A stretch of 64,000 nucleotides of DNA, from the NCBI RefSeq assembly GCF_041154455.1, contig NZ_AP028664.1, positions 2,357,001 through 2,421,000 on the forward strand, read 5' to 3'. A program made the position numbers and the translations under genes. The stretch is from Variovorax sp. V213 (GTDB lineage Bacteria; Pseudomonadota; Gammaproteobacteria; Burkholderiales; Burkholderiaceae_C). Of this stretch, positions 8,623 to 17,470 are shown in pieces. The notes beneath the pieces are model-generated. The model was not told the DNA's origin. It saw nothing but the letters and a program-made list of their open reading frames with translations, and searched no databases. The number at the start of each line of letters is the position of its first letter. The stretch's first letter is position 1.

Positions 8623-9132
8623 TTACTCGCTGGCCAGGGTGCCGCTCGGCATGGTGAAGCGCTCGGCGTCCGCCTTGGCGTGCGCTTCGGGTGCGCGCAC
8701 CAGCAGCACCGGAACGTTCGCGGTTCGCAAGATGTGCTCCGCGCTGCTGCCCATCACCATGCGGCCGAGGCCGCGGCGTCCGTGCGTTCCCAGGACGATC
8801 AGGTCCGCCGGCCACGAAGCCGCTTCGGCCGTGACCCGGTCGGGAACCGCGCCCCTGAAGTTGTCGCACAGCACAGAGTCGGCCTCGACGCCTTCGGCGG
8901 CCGCCTTTGCCTTGCCTTCTTCGAGCAGCGTGGCGCCCGCGCTGCGCAGCTCCTTGAGCCAATCGCCCGAATGGCCCGCATAGGCATCCATCGCCAGGGC
9001 GAACGAGAGCTCGTCGATGACGTGCATCAGTCGCAAGTGCCCTCCGGTCATCTTGGCGAGGCGAATCGCTTCGCCCAGGCCATGGCTGGATGTCGAGCTT
9101 CCATCGACAGGAACAAGAATTCGCTGGTACAT
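8623..9132 (-). CDS. Universal stress protein UspA
   Basis: Predicted 169 residues of the Usp fold: MYQRILVPVDGSSTS at the N-terminus and the nucleotide-binding signature GTHGRRGLGRMVMGSSAEH near the C-terminus (G-2x-G-9x-G[ST]). This ATP-binding class of Usp is commonly induced by oxygen limitation. The start at 9132 is preceded by a -10-like GATACT (9173-9168) and a perfect FNR box at 9195-9208, so anaerobic activation is strongly suggested. Divergent from the hemerythrin gene. Confidence 0.9.
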   Translation of the reverse strand: MYQRILVPVDGSSTSSHGLGEAIRLAKMTGGHLRLMHVIDELSFALAMDAYAGHSGDWLKELRSAGATLLEEGKAKAAAEGVEADSVLCDNFRGAVPDRVTAEAASWPADLIVLGTHGRRGLGRMVMGSSAEHILRTANVPVLLVRAPEAHAKADAERFTMPSGTLASE

Positions 9133-9167
9133 CGTGGCCTCGCTTTGTTTCAGGTTGTGATGTGGCC

Positions 9168-9208
9168 AGTATCCGGACCGGCGCGGCACGCCGCTTGATG
9201 CCGATCAA
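9168..9208 (-). promoter_or_regulatory. FNR/ANR-dependent class II promoter of uspA
   Basis: TTGATGCCGATCAA at 9195-9208 is a perfect match to the FNR/ANR consensus TTGAT-N4-ATCAA. On the minus strand a -10-like GATACT occupies 9173-9168, predicting transcription from about 9161. The box centre is then about 40-41 bp upstream, the classic class II position. The same box could also influence the divergent hemerythrin gene. Confidence 0.8.
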
Positions 9209-9325
9209 GAGAAAGCGTTGTCGCAAGGGCGAAAGCATCGAAAAGGATGCACGGCGTTTGATCTGCAGCAACCCCGCGCGGGCCTGGAACTGAGACCCTT
9301 GGGGGACGCACAGGAGAGTCTTTCA

Positions 9326-9910
9326 ATGACCCACGACACCATTCGCATCATTCGCCAGGAGCACGCGGCACTGGCCGCCATGCTGCGCTCCATCCTCATG
9401 CTGCTCGAGCAGCACCGCCGAAAAGGCACCCGGCCCGACTTCACGTCGCTGCGGGCCATGCTGTTCTACGTCGACGAATTTCCCGAGAAGCGCCATCACC
9501 GCAAGGAAAGCGAGCTGCTGTTCCCGAAGCTGCGCGCCAGGACGCCGATATCGCGCGAGCTGATGGATCGGCTCGACAACGACCATGCATGGGGCGAGCG
9601 AAAGATCCGGAATGTCGAGCACGCGCTGCTCGCTTTCGAAATGCTGGGGGACTCGCGGCGCGCGGCTTTCGAGAGTGCCGTCGAGCAATACGTGGATTTC
9701 TACCTGAACCACATGGCGCTGGAAGAGCGCGAGATCCTGCCGCTCGCCGAACGCGTGCTGACTGCCGATGACTGGCGCGAGCTCGACGAGGCCTTCGGCC
9801 GCAACCGCGATCCACTCACCGGATACCCACCGGAGCGCGAGTACGAGGCGCTCTTCAGCCGCATCGTGAACATCGTGCCGGCCCCAATCGGTCTGGGGAC
9901 CGAGGCTTAG
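9326..9910 (+). CDS. Hemerythrin-domain protein
   Basis: Predicted 194 residues, all-helical hemerythrin HHE domain. Ligand-type residues are visible in IRQEHAAL (helix 1), RHHRKESELLFP (HxxxE), DNDHAWGERK and LNHMALEEREILP (HxxxE). Such proteins bind oxygen, NO or iron at a di-iron site and protect against nitrosative or oxygen stress. The start at 9326 follows a CAGGAGAG ribosome-binding site. It ends convergently, overlapping the stop of the L,D-transpeptidase by three bases. Its placement among FNR-box genes supports an oxygen- or NO-linked role. Confidence 0.87.
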   Translation: MTHDTIRIIRQEHAALAAMLRSILMLLEQHRRKGTRPDFTSLRAMLFYVDEFPEKRHHRKESELLFPKLRARTPISRELMDRLDNDHAWGERKIRNVEHALLAFEMLGDSRRAAFESAVEQYVDFYLNHMALEEREILPLAERVLTADDWRELDEAFGRNRDPLTGYPPEREYEALFSRIVNIVPAPIGLGTEA

Positions 9911-10788
9911 GCCGGCGGTGCCGGGCGGGCCTTGGGCGACGCGGCTTTCGGTCCGGGCCGCGGCGACCAGGCGGGCCGTTCGGATCGCCCGCTGTCGATG
10001 ACGATCAGGTAGCGTCCGGCGCCTTCCACGGGCTTCTGGTCCGGCGGCAAGACCCACGGCACAGCGCCTTCGGCGCTGGCCTCGAGGTAGTCGGCGTCCA
10101 GAACGCCGAAGCGGTCCAGAAAGCGGTTCAGGCTGGCCGGAATACGGATGCACCCTTTGGACTGCACGCTTCCAAGCCGCTTTTCCAGCCGGTCGGGATC
10201 GGTGGCATGCATCTGCAGCCGCATCGTGCTCGTGCCGCCCCGGCCCCACAACCGCTGCGCCTGCTGCCATCCGAGATCGAAAACCCGCATTCCCTTGTCG
10301 CCGTAGCCGCGGATGCCGAACGCGTTGCGCGAGCCTTCCGCGCGGAAATCGGGATTCGCAACCGAGTGTTCGAACACGCCGAGCGGAGTCTCGAAGTAGT
10401 CGAACCCGCCGGGACGCCCGGTCGATACCGCCGAAGCGCCTATCAGGACGGGCGAAGCGCCGGCCGGCATCCAGTAGATGAAGATCGCCTGGACGGAGGC
10501 GCTGCGGTCCACCAGCACGACGTACTGGGATTGCCCGGCCCCGGTGCCTGCTTGCCTGAGCGCCTCGAGCGCGAGGCCGCCGTACCGCTGCGCTTCTTCC
10601 GGCGGCGGTTCCAGCCGCCGGTCCACCTGCCGTGCAAAGGCCTGGCGCAGGCTTGCAGGGTCGACGGAGCCGAAGGCAGCCAAGGGGGTGGAAACGCCCC
10701 CCGCGAGCGCGGCAAACACGAGCGCCCGGCCGATGCGGCACCAGGCGGGTTGCCCCCTGTCAGGGCGTGAATTCCTTTCTGCTCCCAT
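9907..10788 (-). CDS. L,D-transpeptidase family protein
   Basis: Predicted 293 residues. An N-terminal hydrophobic segment (about 18-37, IGRALVFAALAGGVSTPLAAF) targets it to the periplasm. The catalytic region reads SKGCIRIPASLNRFLDRFG, a YkuD-type [ST]-x-G-C motif with the nucleophile Cys; the histidine usually preceding GC is Lys here. The family forms 3-3 peptidoglycan cross-links or attaches lipoproteins. The ATG at 10788 is preceded by GAGGTGA; an upstream ATG at 11025 would run through the FNR box and the divergent gene's promoter and was rejected. The C-terminus is Pro/Ala/Lys-rich. Confidence 0.8.
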   Translation of the reverse strand: MGAERNSRPDRGQPAWCRIGRALVFAALAGGVSTPLAAFGSVDPASLRQAFARQVDRRLEPPPEEAQRYGGLALEALRQAGTGAGQSQYVVLVDRSASVQAIFIYWMPAGASPVLIGASAVSTGRPGGFDYFETPLGVFEHSVANPDFRAEGSRNAFGIRGYGDKGMRVFDLGWQQAQRLWGRGGTSTMRLQMHATDPDRLEKRLGSVQSKGCIRIPASLNRFLDRFGVLDADYLEASAEGAVPWVLPPDQKPVEGAGRYLIVIDSGRSERPAWSPRPGPKAASPKARPAPPA

Positions 10789-10903
10789 TTTCGTCACCTC
10801 GCCGGCGCTGGCGACGCATGCCGGCCTGCCTTGTTGGTGCTTTGAACGGCGGCGCGAGTTCCTGCGTCCAGCCGCAGGGCAGGCCGCGCGCCCGGCGGCT
10901 GGG

Positions 10904-10917
10904 TTGATCTGGAGCAA
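10904..10917. promoter_or_regulatory. FNR/ANR-like box between L,D-transpeptidase and uspA
   Basis: TTGATCTGGAGCAA has a perfect left half and one mismatch in the right half of TTGAT-N4-ATCAA. It lies 62 bp before the second UspA start and 116 bp before the divergent transpeptidase start. A -10-like TATCGA at 10950-10955 would put the box about 50 bp from the start site, a less ideal spacing than at the other two boxes. Confidence 0.5.
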
Positions 10918-10978
10918 GGCGGATCTCCCTTCCGGCGGCGAACATCCGGTATCGAATGCGACCAACCAAAGGAACATC

Positions 10979-11401
10979 ATGAAAATTCTTCTTGCCGTCG
11001 ACGGCAGCGAATACACCGCGCGCATGCTCGACTACCTGGCCGCGCACAAGGAATGGTCGCATGCGGGTCATGCCTTCACGGTCTTCAATGTCGTGCTTGC
11101 GGTACCGCATCGTGCAGCCGCATTCGCGGGGCCCGACCTCGCGCACCACTACTACGAAGAGGAGGCACGGTCGATCCTCGACCCGGTGCGCGCGGCGCTC
11201 GCCGCGCACGGCATCGAGGCGGCGTTCGCGCACAAGGTCGGCCATCCGGCGGAGGAGATTGCCACCTTTGCGGAGAACGGAAAGTTCGACCTCGTGGTGA
11301 TGGGATCGCGCGGGCAGGGCGCGCTGACCAACCTCGTGCTCGGCTCAGTGGCCATGAAGGTGCTGGCCCGGTGCACGGTGCCCGTGCTGCTGGTGCGCTG
11401 A
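10979..11401 (+). CDS. Universal stress protein UspA
   Basis: Predicted 140 residues: MKILLAVDGSEYTARMLDYL at the N-terminus and the ATP-binding signature GSRGQGALTNLVLGSVA at the C-terminus. It is a single Usp domain of normal length and belongs to a different branch from the copy at 8623-9132. An AAAGGAAC ribosome-binding site precedes the ATG. The FNR-like box at 10904 suggests low-oxygen induction. Convergent with the DUF5666 gene downstream. Confidence 0.9.
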   Translation: MKILLAVDGSEYTARMLDYLAAHKEWSHAGHAFTVFNVVLAVPHRAAAFAGPDLAHHYYEEEARSILDPVRAALAAHGIEAAFAHKVGHPAEEIATFAENGKFDLVVMGSRGQGALTNLVLGSVAMKVLARCTVPVLLVR

Positions 11402-11408
11402 TCCGGTC

Positions 11409-11427
11409 GCCGGCCTCGGCGGCCGGC
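11409..11427. terminator. GC-rich hairpin between convergent genes
   Basis: GCCGGCC and GGCCGGC flank a five-base loop in the 33-bp gap between uspA and the convergent DUF5666 gene. It could act as a bidirectional terminator, although no T-run follows on either strand. Confidence 0.4.
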
Positions 11428-11434
11428 GGTCCCG

Positions 11435-12805
11435 TCAAGGCTGCGTGAAGCTCACGCGCTGCGCGATCAGCACGCCATCGACCACCGTGTCTCCGACCAC
11501 GGTGACGCGGCGGCCGTTGGCGAGGTCGGCGACGGTGCCGTTTTCGAAGACCGTCGCGCCGCCGCTGGCGTTCACCAGCTGGCCCTTCACCACGAAGCTC
11601 GAAGGCGACTGGTAGTTGCCGATCGCTCCGATCAGGGTGAACGCGACCGGCCCGCCCGTGCCTGGAATGTTGCGGATCCGCAGTTTCTTCACCACCAGCA
11701 CGCCGTTGGACATGAAGCCGTCGAGTTCCACCTTGACGCCGTTGCCAATCGACGTCGAGGGGCCGCCCGTGACCTGCGCATTGGACGCATCGATCGCCGT
11801 CCCGAGCACCTTGAAGTCACCGATCCCGTTGTAATTGGTGATGACGCCCGCGAGCTGCAGGGCCGCAGCGTTTTGCTTCGGAATGGCGTACCAGCCCTGC
11901 ACTTTGGCCGCGGTGAAGATGCCCGCAACCGGCGCCAGGCTGCCGCGCACGCGGACGATGGCGCCTTCGGCCAGCGTGGTTTGATCGATGCCGCCGGAGA
12001 ACACCGCGCCGCTGTACTGGACCGTGAGCTGGCCGAGCGTGAAGCGCTGCCCGATCAGGTCCAGGTTCTGCACGATTCCGGTCACCAGCGGCTCGGCCGA
12101 GGCCGGCTTCAGTTCGACCCGCGTGGCGCGCAAGCTGCCCGGCGCAGAGGGCAGGCCCCAGACCTGCACCACGCTGCCGGCAATGACCTGGTCCAGGCTG
12201 TTCGCGCCGCTCCAGATCGTGGCGTTGTCGACGGTGACCGTGGTGCCCATCACGACGAAGCTGCCGCCCGACACGTCGATGGCCGACACGGCACCGCGCA
12301 ATTCGGCGGCCGAAACAACCTGCTGCGCCGTCGCGGCAGTGAACTCGCTGTCGATCTTGCCGGCGATGCGCACGCTCATGCCGATCTGCAGTTCGGGCGT
12401 GTCCTCGAGGCTGGTGGTTGCCGTGTCCGTGTCGTAACGCACGCCGTTCAGGATGATGCTGCCCAACCCGCCGACCGCCCCGACGCCGGTTGCGTCGGCG
12501 GTGCTCACGCCGGTGCCGCCCGATCCCACGCCCGACCCGTCGTCGCTGCCATTGCCCGCGGTGCTCGTGCCGTCGGTGCTGCCCGACCCATCGGTGCCGC
12601 CCGCGGTGCCCGTACCGTCGGTGCCGGTAGTGCTACCGGAACTGCCCGTGCCGGCCGAGCTGCCGCTTCCGTTGCTGGACGAACTGCTGCTGAGGGTGCC
12701 CAGGCTCCCTGCGGAACCTCCGCCTCCGCCTCCGCCGCAGGAGAGCAGCAAGGCTATCGCTCCGGCAAAGAGGACGCTGCGCATCCATCGGTAGTGGGTT
12801 TTCAT
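11435..12805 (-). CDS. DUF5666-domain lipoprotein with Ser/Gly/Thr-rich linker
   Basis: Predicted 456 residues. Signal peptide with lipobox LLLSC (Cys at 23) followed by a run of glycines and a low-complexity Ser/Gly/Thr/Asp linker to about residue 108. The rest consists of repeated small beta-rich units (for example VSAIDVSGGSFVVMGTTVTV, VRVRGSL, VKVELDGFM, VTVVGDTVVDGVLIAQRV) characteristic of DUF5666, an OB-like repeat domain of unknown function. Its ATG overlaps the stop of the DUF6502 gene (ATGA), so the two are coupled. Probably outer-membrane anchored and exposed on a flexible stalk; role unknown. Confidence 0.85.
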   Translation of the reverse strand: MKTHYRWMRSVLFAGAIALLLSCGGGGGGGSAGSLGTLSSSSSSNGSGSSAGTGSSGSTTGTDGTGTAGGTDGSGSTDGTSTAGNGSDDGSGVGSGGTGVSTADATGVGAVGGLGSIILNGVRYDTDTATTSLEDTPELQIGMSVRIAGKIDSEFTAATAQQVVSAAELRGAVSAIDVSGGSFVVMGTTVTVDNATIWSGANSLDQVIAGSVVQVWGLPSAPGSLRATRVELKPASAEPLVTGIVQNLDLIGQRFTLGQLTVQYSGAVFSGGIDQTTLAEGAIVRVRGSLAPVAGIFTAAKVQGWYAIPKQNAAALQLAGVITNYNGIGDFKVLGTAIDASNAQVTGGPSTSIGNGVKVELDGFMSNGVLVVKKLRIRNIPGTGGPVAFTLIGAIGNYQSPSSFVVKGQLVNASGGATVFENGTVADLANGRRVTVVGDTVVDGVLIAQRVSFTQP

Positions 12806-13653
12806 CGCGTACTTTCTCTTTCTTCTTCCCGCGTGGGGGTCGCCGCCGGCGCATTCGGCGCCGCCTCGTCTTCATAGTAGGTGTAGATCCCGACGCGGAT
12901 GCGCCCCCTGGCGCCGCTCGGCGCCCGGTCGACCGCGCGTGTCATTTCGCCCACCAGCTCAAGGTGCATGGCAGACCAGCGTTCGCGCACCATTTGATGG
13001 ATATTCTCGCAATCCTGCACGCTGAGGCCGCGCGCGAACACCGCGCGCTCGAGCATCCGCGGCTCCTCGCCCAGCGTGTTGGACACCGCGGCCAGCAGGT
13101 GGTCGCGGCCATTGTCCCCGAGAAAGGCCAGCATCGACTGCAGGTCGCCCTCGGGCACGAAGCCATCGACCTTGAGTTCGGCGCAGCCGTCCTCTTCGGC
13201 CACCATGTTCAGGCGCACCAGTTCGTCCAGGATTGTGCGGTGGTGCACATTACCGCGGCTGCCAAGCTTGGCCACGGTTTCGAAGGAGGGCGCACCGGCC
13301 CCAGCGGCGCTGATCGGCAGGCGCTGCAAGGCCTGGTTTTCCGACACGAGCTGCAGCCACAGCGTAAAGGTCTTGGCCGCGGCCGACAGCTCGGTGTGGG
13401 GCAGGGCATCCACGGTGTCGCGCACCTTGGCGGTCACGGCCTTGCGATTCAGCCCGGTGGTGATGGACAGCTGGCTGATGTTGGGCTTGGCCACCCCCTG
13501 CTTGCGCCAGGAAAGCGTGGCTTCCTCCAGCAGCAGGTCACGCAGCAAGACTTCCAGGTGCGGATGTTTCACCCCCATGGCAAGGGCGAGCCTCACCACC
13601 GGCCGCAGGATGCGGGCGCAGGCGGCAAGTGCCCAATCCAACTGGTGTTCCAT
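12802..13653 (-). CDS. DUF6502 family protein
   Basis: Predicted 283 residues, cytoplasmic. The N-terminal half has helical segments with a helix-turn-helix feel (ISQLSITTGLNRKAVTAKVRDTV, about 55-80), so it may bind DNA, and a second winged segment around residues 125-160. This matches proteins annotated DUF6502 that precede DUF5666 lipoproteins in Burkholderiales. The ATG at 13653 was preferred to one at 13725 because the longer N-terminus looks non-coding and overlaps palindromic promoter DNA. Function unknown; regulator of the downstream lipoprotein is my inference. Confidence 0.8.
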   Translation of the reverse strand: MEHQLDWALAACARILRPVVRLALAMGVKHPHLEVLLRDLLLEEATLSWRKQGVAKPNISQLSITTGLNRKAVTAKVRDTVDALPHTELSAAAKTFTLWLQLVSENQALQRLPISAAGAGAPSFETVAKLGSRGNVHHRTILDELVRLNMVAEEDGCAELKVDGFVPEGDLQSMLAFLGDNGRDHLLAAVSNTLGEEPRMLERAVFARGLSVQDCENIHQMVRERWSAMHLELVGEMTRAVDRAPSGARGRIRVGIYTYYEDEAAPNAPAATPTREEERESTR

Positions 13654-13719
13654 GTGGTGAAAGCGGTGTTTTTGTGCAGTGCATGGTGCGGCGGCTCCGG
13701 CCGGCAAGGCCTTGAAGCC

Positions 13720-13735
13720 GTGCACCTTGGTGCAC
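13720..13735. promoter_or_regulatory. Palindrome upstream of DUF6502 gene
   Basis: GTGCACC and GGTGCAC are separated by two bases, a perfect 7+2+7 palindrome 67 bp upstream of the DUF6502 start. This has the form of an operator, possibly autoregulatory. The spacing is too short for an NtrC site despite the similar half-sites. Confidence 0.4.
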
Positions 13736-13784
13736 TATTGTCCTCGTGTGGCCGAGGATGTCACAAAAAACCGCACTTACGTAT

Positions 13785-14297
13785 TCAGACGCCGCAGATG
13801 CCGGTGCTGGTCCGGGTGATCGAACTGCGGCCGGTTGCGCTGACCTTGACCACCCGCTCCTGGGACCCCACGGGGCTCGCGCGGCAGATCGTGAAGTTGG
13901 CCGCCGTGGCGCCGACGCCGGTGGCCTCGAAGGCGAGGGCGCTCAGGCCGCCGCCGTCGCGGATCTGATAGCCGCTGGCGGTGGCGGGCTGCTTCTGGAT
14001 CACCACCCCGTCGGTGCTGATGACGATCCAGCCTGTTTCCCATTGGCCCGTGGTGGCGCAGCTGGTGCCGTTGGACGAGACGCACAGCCTCACCTGCGCG
14101 TTGCGCTTGATGGCCTCGCTGCGCGCCACCTGGCTGCCGGCGACGAGGTCCGTCGAATAGGAGTTCAACCGGCTCGAAAGCCTGATGTTGTCGAAGGAGG
14201 GGACGGCCACCGACATGAGGATCACCAGCACCACGATGGTGACCATCAGCTCGACGAGCGTGAAACCTCGGGTGCGCGTGCCTGCCATGCTCTGCAC
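13785..14297 (-). CDS. fimT: Type IV minor pseudopilin, GspH/FimT family
   Basis: Predicted 170 residues. A short leader ends at the prepilin peptidase site in RTRGFTLVELMVTIVVLVIL, with Gly before Phe and Glu at +5, followed by the hydrophobic pilin helix. The C-terminal GspH domain follows, with paired cysteines in VRLCVSSNGTSC and TICRASP. Last gene of the minor-pilin operon that begins with pilE at 20188. Minor pilins prime pilus assembly; FimT homologues are also linked to DNA uptake. Confidence 0.88.
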   Translation of the reverse strand: MQSMAGTRTRGFTLVELMVTIVVLVILMSVAVPSFDNIRLSSRLNSYSTDLVAGSQVARSEAIKRNAQVRLCVSSNGTSCATTGQWETGWIVISTDGVVIQKQPATASGYQIRDGGGLSALAFEATGVGATAANFTICRASPVGSQERVVKVSATGRSSITRTSTGICGV

Positions 14298-14305
14298 CTT
14301 GTCCC

Positions 14306-17300
14306 TTATTTCTGGATAAACCAGTAGACGCGGCCCTTGGGCTGCTTGAAGGCGGCCTTGACCGCGGCGCCCTTCGGGCTCAGGAACGAGTCGGGGTTGG
14401 CGCCGATCACCACGTCGCGGAAGGTGTCGCCCACCATGACCCGGCCAACCACCGGCGAAGGTGCGAGTCCGCCGCCCACCACGTTCTGGAAGCGTGCGCC
14501 GTTCTGCGCCGCCGCGTTGAGATACGCCACGTTGTAGACGTTAGCGGTTCCCAGGTTGGCGCGGCACGACTGGCTCACGGTCGGGCTGGTGGGCGTGTGG
14601 GTATTGAAGGTCGTGTTGCCATAGGCCGTGACGGACGAAGTCACCACCTGCTCGCCGGCCGCAAGCACGAGGTACCAACCCTTCTTGGCCGCGAGGTCGG
14701 TCGCCGAAGGCGTCGCGGTGCCCGTGATGCCCAGCAGCGAGCTGTGGCACAGCAGCGAACTGCCGTCGCAGCGACTTGACTCGGAGGTGAGCCAGGTGGC
14801 GTCGGCGGGCTTGTCCACCATCATGTAGAAGCGGTTGGAAACACTGAGCGCGGCCGAGTAGGAGCGCAGCGGCTTTTCGCGGTCGCCCGAACCCAGCAGC
14901 AGCACGTACAGGCCGTTGTCCTCGACCACGTCGGGGCCGAACATGAACTTACGGTTGGGCGTGCAGGTGGTCACGGTGTCGCAGCCGAGCGAGGCGAGCT
15001 TGGTCATGACCCAGCTGCCCGGCGCGTCTGTACCGATGCTGATGCGATAGACGTTGCCGCCCAAGTCTGCCGCATAGGCGATCTTGGCGAGGCCCGCGCT
15101 GTCGTTCACGATGGTGACTTCGCCGGCCACCGCGCGGTCGGTGCTGAAGGTCTTCAAGACGTCGCCCGAGCTGGCGTCGAGCACATAGATTCTGTTGCCC
15201 TTGGCGGCCGTGCCGCAGGCGCTGGCGGCCACGGTGGTGTCGACGTCTTCGCACTTGTCGTAGCCGCCGCCGAACATCACGATGGGCGTGATGCCGGCGC
15301 CGTAGCCGCTGGCCTTCACGACCTTGGGGGCCGACCAGGTCTGGCCGATGCCGCTCATGTCGTTCGTGCCGGTGTCGCAGCCGGTGTCGTTGTCCTGGTT
15401 CGGGCAGCCCCTGCGCCATTTGAGGATGGGCGATGCCGGGTTGGACACGTCGAAGGCATAGATCATGCGGCCGCCGCGGCGCATGCTCGCATAGAGCCAC
15501 GCCGACGTGCCCTGGCGATAGGCCGCCATCGGGCCATCCATGCCGTAAGGCTTGGGCGCGGTGGTGCCTACGCTGGCTGGTATGCCGGGAAAATTGATGC
15601 GCGTCGTGTTGTCGTATAGCCGCTTGATACTGCCGTAGAACTCCGGCGGCACGAAGGACCACAGCTCGCTGCCGGGCGCCGCCGATCCGATGGCGGTGCC
15701 CTGGTTGCCGTTGACGGCACGCAGCACGCCGTCATTGGCCCCGTAGAACACCACCACCTGTGGCACGGCGTCGGTGCCGTAATTGATGGCCACCGGCCGC
15801 GAATGCACCACGTCGCCGTGCACCGAGGGGCGCATGGCGGTGGTGGAGGTCGTGTAATTTCCGGTGGTGGTGTCTTTCGTCTCGTCGCCCTTGTTGTTCA
15901 ACCCCCGGAGCCAGTTGATGAGCGAGGTGCGTTCGGTGGTGGTCTGTGCGCCCAGCGCGGTCGAAGTGATGCTCGCATTTCCGTCGGTGAAGCTGGTGAG
16001 CGTCGTGCAGGCGCCCGGCGTGCAGGTCTTGACGTTGCGGTCTGCCGTGGCCACTTGCCGCAGCATGTAGGCCTGCGCACCTTTTTCGACCACGTTGCCG
16101 TCGGGGCTGTCCGAAGCGGCAAGCTTGATGGTCGGGTCGCTGCTGATGCAGTCCCCGGACGGATTGAAGCTCCAGTAGGTGTTGGCGGCGGTTGGCGTCC
16201 AGAAACTTCGCGCACAAGGCGCGATGAAGCCGGTCTGGTTGTTGATGGCGTTGGCACCGGCCGCGTCCTGCAGGATCAACTGATTGCTGCTGTCCAGGCC
16301 CAGCTTGTATTGTTTGAGATTGCCGTTCCAGCGCGGATAGGCGGAATCGTCGGGGCGGAACATGCCCACGAACACCTGGTTCAGGTAGGTGCCCTGGGTG
16401 TTCACGCTCACGGGCAAGCTCACCGACGAGAACACACTGTTGACGGACTGGATCTTGCTGAAGATGTCGGCGAACGCGTCGAGAGAGCCGCGCCCAGGTT
16501 CTGTGCAGCAGAAACGTTGTAATACTCTCCTTTGCTTTGGGTCGCCATGCTGTTGAGCAGTGCGGTCCAACCTGGCCCCTGGCCTCCCGAGGCGATGGCC
16601 GCCTCGACCGTGTAGACCTTCACGCCCATGCTGGTCTGCAGGAACCGGGCCCATTCGTCGGCCATGTTGTCCTGGGAACCGCTCACGCCCAGCGTGATGG
16701 TGGTCGTGTCGCCGCCAGCGGTCCGCAGCGCATTGAGAGATGTCGCGGTATCGCTGCTGTTGTCCTGCGCGGCGCCGTTGCTGATGTAGATGATGTAGGT
16801 GCCGATGCAGTTGGCGGTGTTCGGAGCGTTGTAGGTGGTGCCGCCGAATGCACTCAGCGGATTGCCAGGAAGCGCCCAGATCGCCCTGGATGCGACGGAA
16901 CCAGCGGATTCGTTCCTGCCCTGACCATAGGTGGAGACATTGCCCAAGTAGTCGGCCTTGAGCTTGTTGTTGCCAGCCAGGGGCGCCTGGCCTGCCAGAT
17001 AGCGGTAGACCTCGGCCATCATCTTGCCGGCCTTGCCGCCGTTGGACTTGTCGGCACTCACGTCCAGAGTGCGAATCATCGTGCCGTACTTGACCTTGGT
17101 GGCGGCGTCCATCAGCCGCACGCCGGCGCGCAGGTAGGCACCGTCAACATTCGAATTGCCGCCGCCCGTTTCGGTGAACAGCATTACGCCAACGTTGAAT
17201 TTGCCGGCCTCGAGGCTTTCGAAGGCGGTCGCCAGCGCATTCATCTCGGCCGCGAAGAGCGGCGTCCAGTTGGCCGTGTTGTCCACCACAAAGAGCACGT

Positions 17301-17424
17301 TCGGCGCACCTGTGGTGGTCTGGTTGTAGCCGACGAAGAGATCGATGTCTTCCGCCTGCGCCGAGCCCAGGCCGAGCATCAGCATCGCGGTGGCGCAAAG
17401 CGACCGGAAGAAGTTCTTTTTCAT
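14306..17424 (-). pseudogene. pilY1: Type IV pilus tip protein PilY1, frameshifted
   Basis: Two overlapping frames together encode one PilY1. The 5' part (from ATG 17424) has a signal peptide (MKKNFFRSLCATAMLMLGLGSAQA) and a von Willebrand-like N-terminal domain ending at NVSAAQNLGAAL. The 3' part resumes with DAFADIFSKIQSVNSVFSSV and continues through the beta-propeller (FYGANDGVLRAVNG, SELWSFVPPEFY) to 14306. The break falls at the tract GAGAGAG (16481-16487). Removing two bases restores one frame of 1038 residues, a normal PilY1 length. PilY1 is the pilus tip adhesin and regulates retraction. As written, the product stops early; sequencing error or slipped-strand switching are both possible. 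Confidence 0.85.
16481..16487. repeat. GA dinucleotide tract at the pilY1 frameshift
   Basis: Seven bases, GAGAGAG (three and a half GA units; CTCTCTC on the coding strand), lie exactly where the reading frame of pilY1 changes. Loss of one unit restores the full-length frame. Confidence 0.7.
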
Positions 17425-17470
17425 GATTGCGATCCGTTCTTCGTCGTGATCATTCGGAGGATGGGCATGG

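Noticed and set aside
13720..13735. NtrC site upstream of DUF6502
   Set aside because: The half-sites TGCACC and GGTGCA are separated by two bases, shorter than the NtrC spacing.
16400..16520. Programmed ribosomal frameshift in pilY1
   Set aside because: No slippery heptamer or downstream pseudoknot is apparent, and a dinucleotide tract suits slippage or error better.
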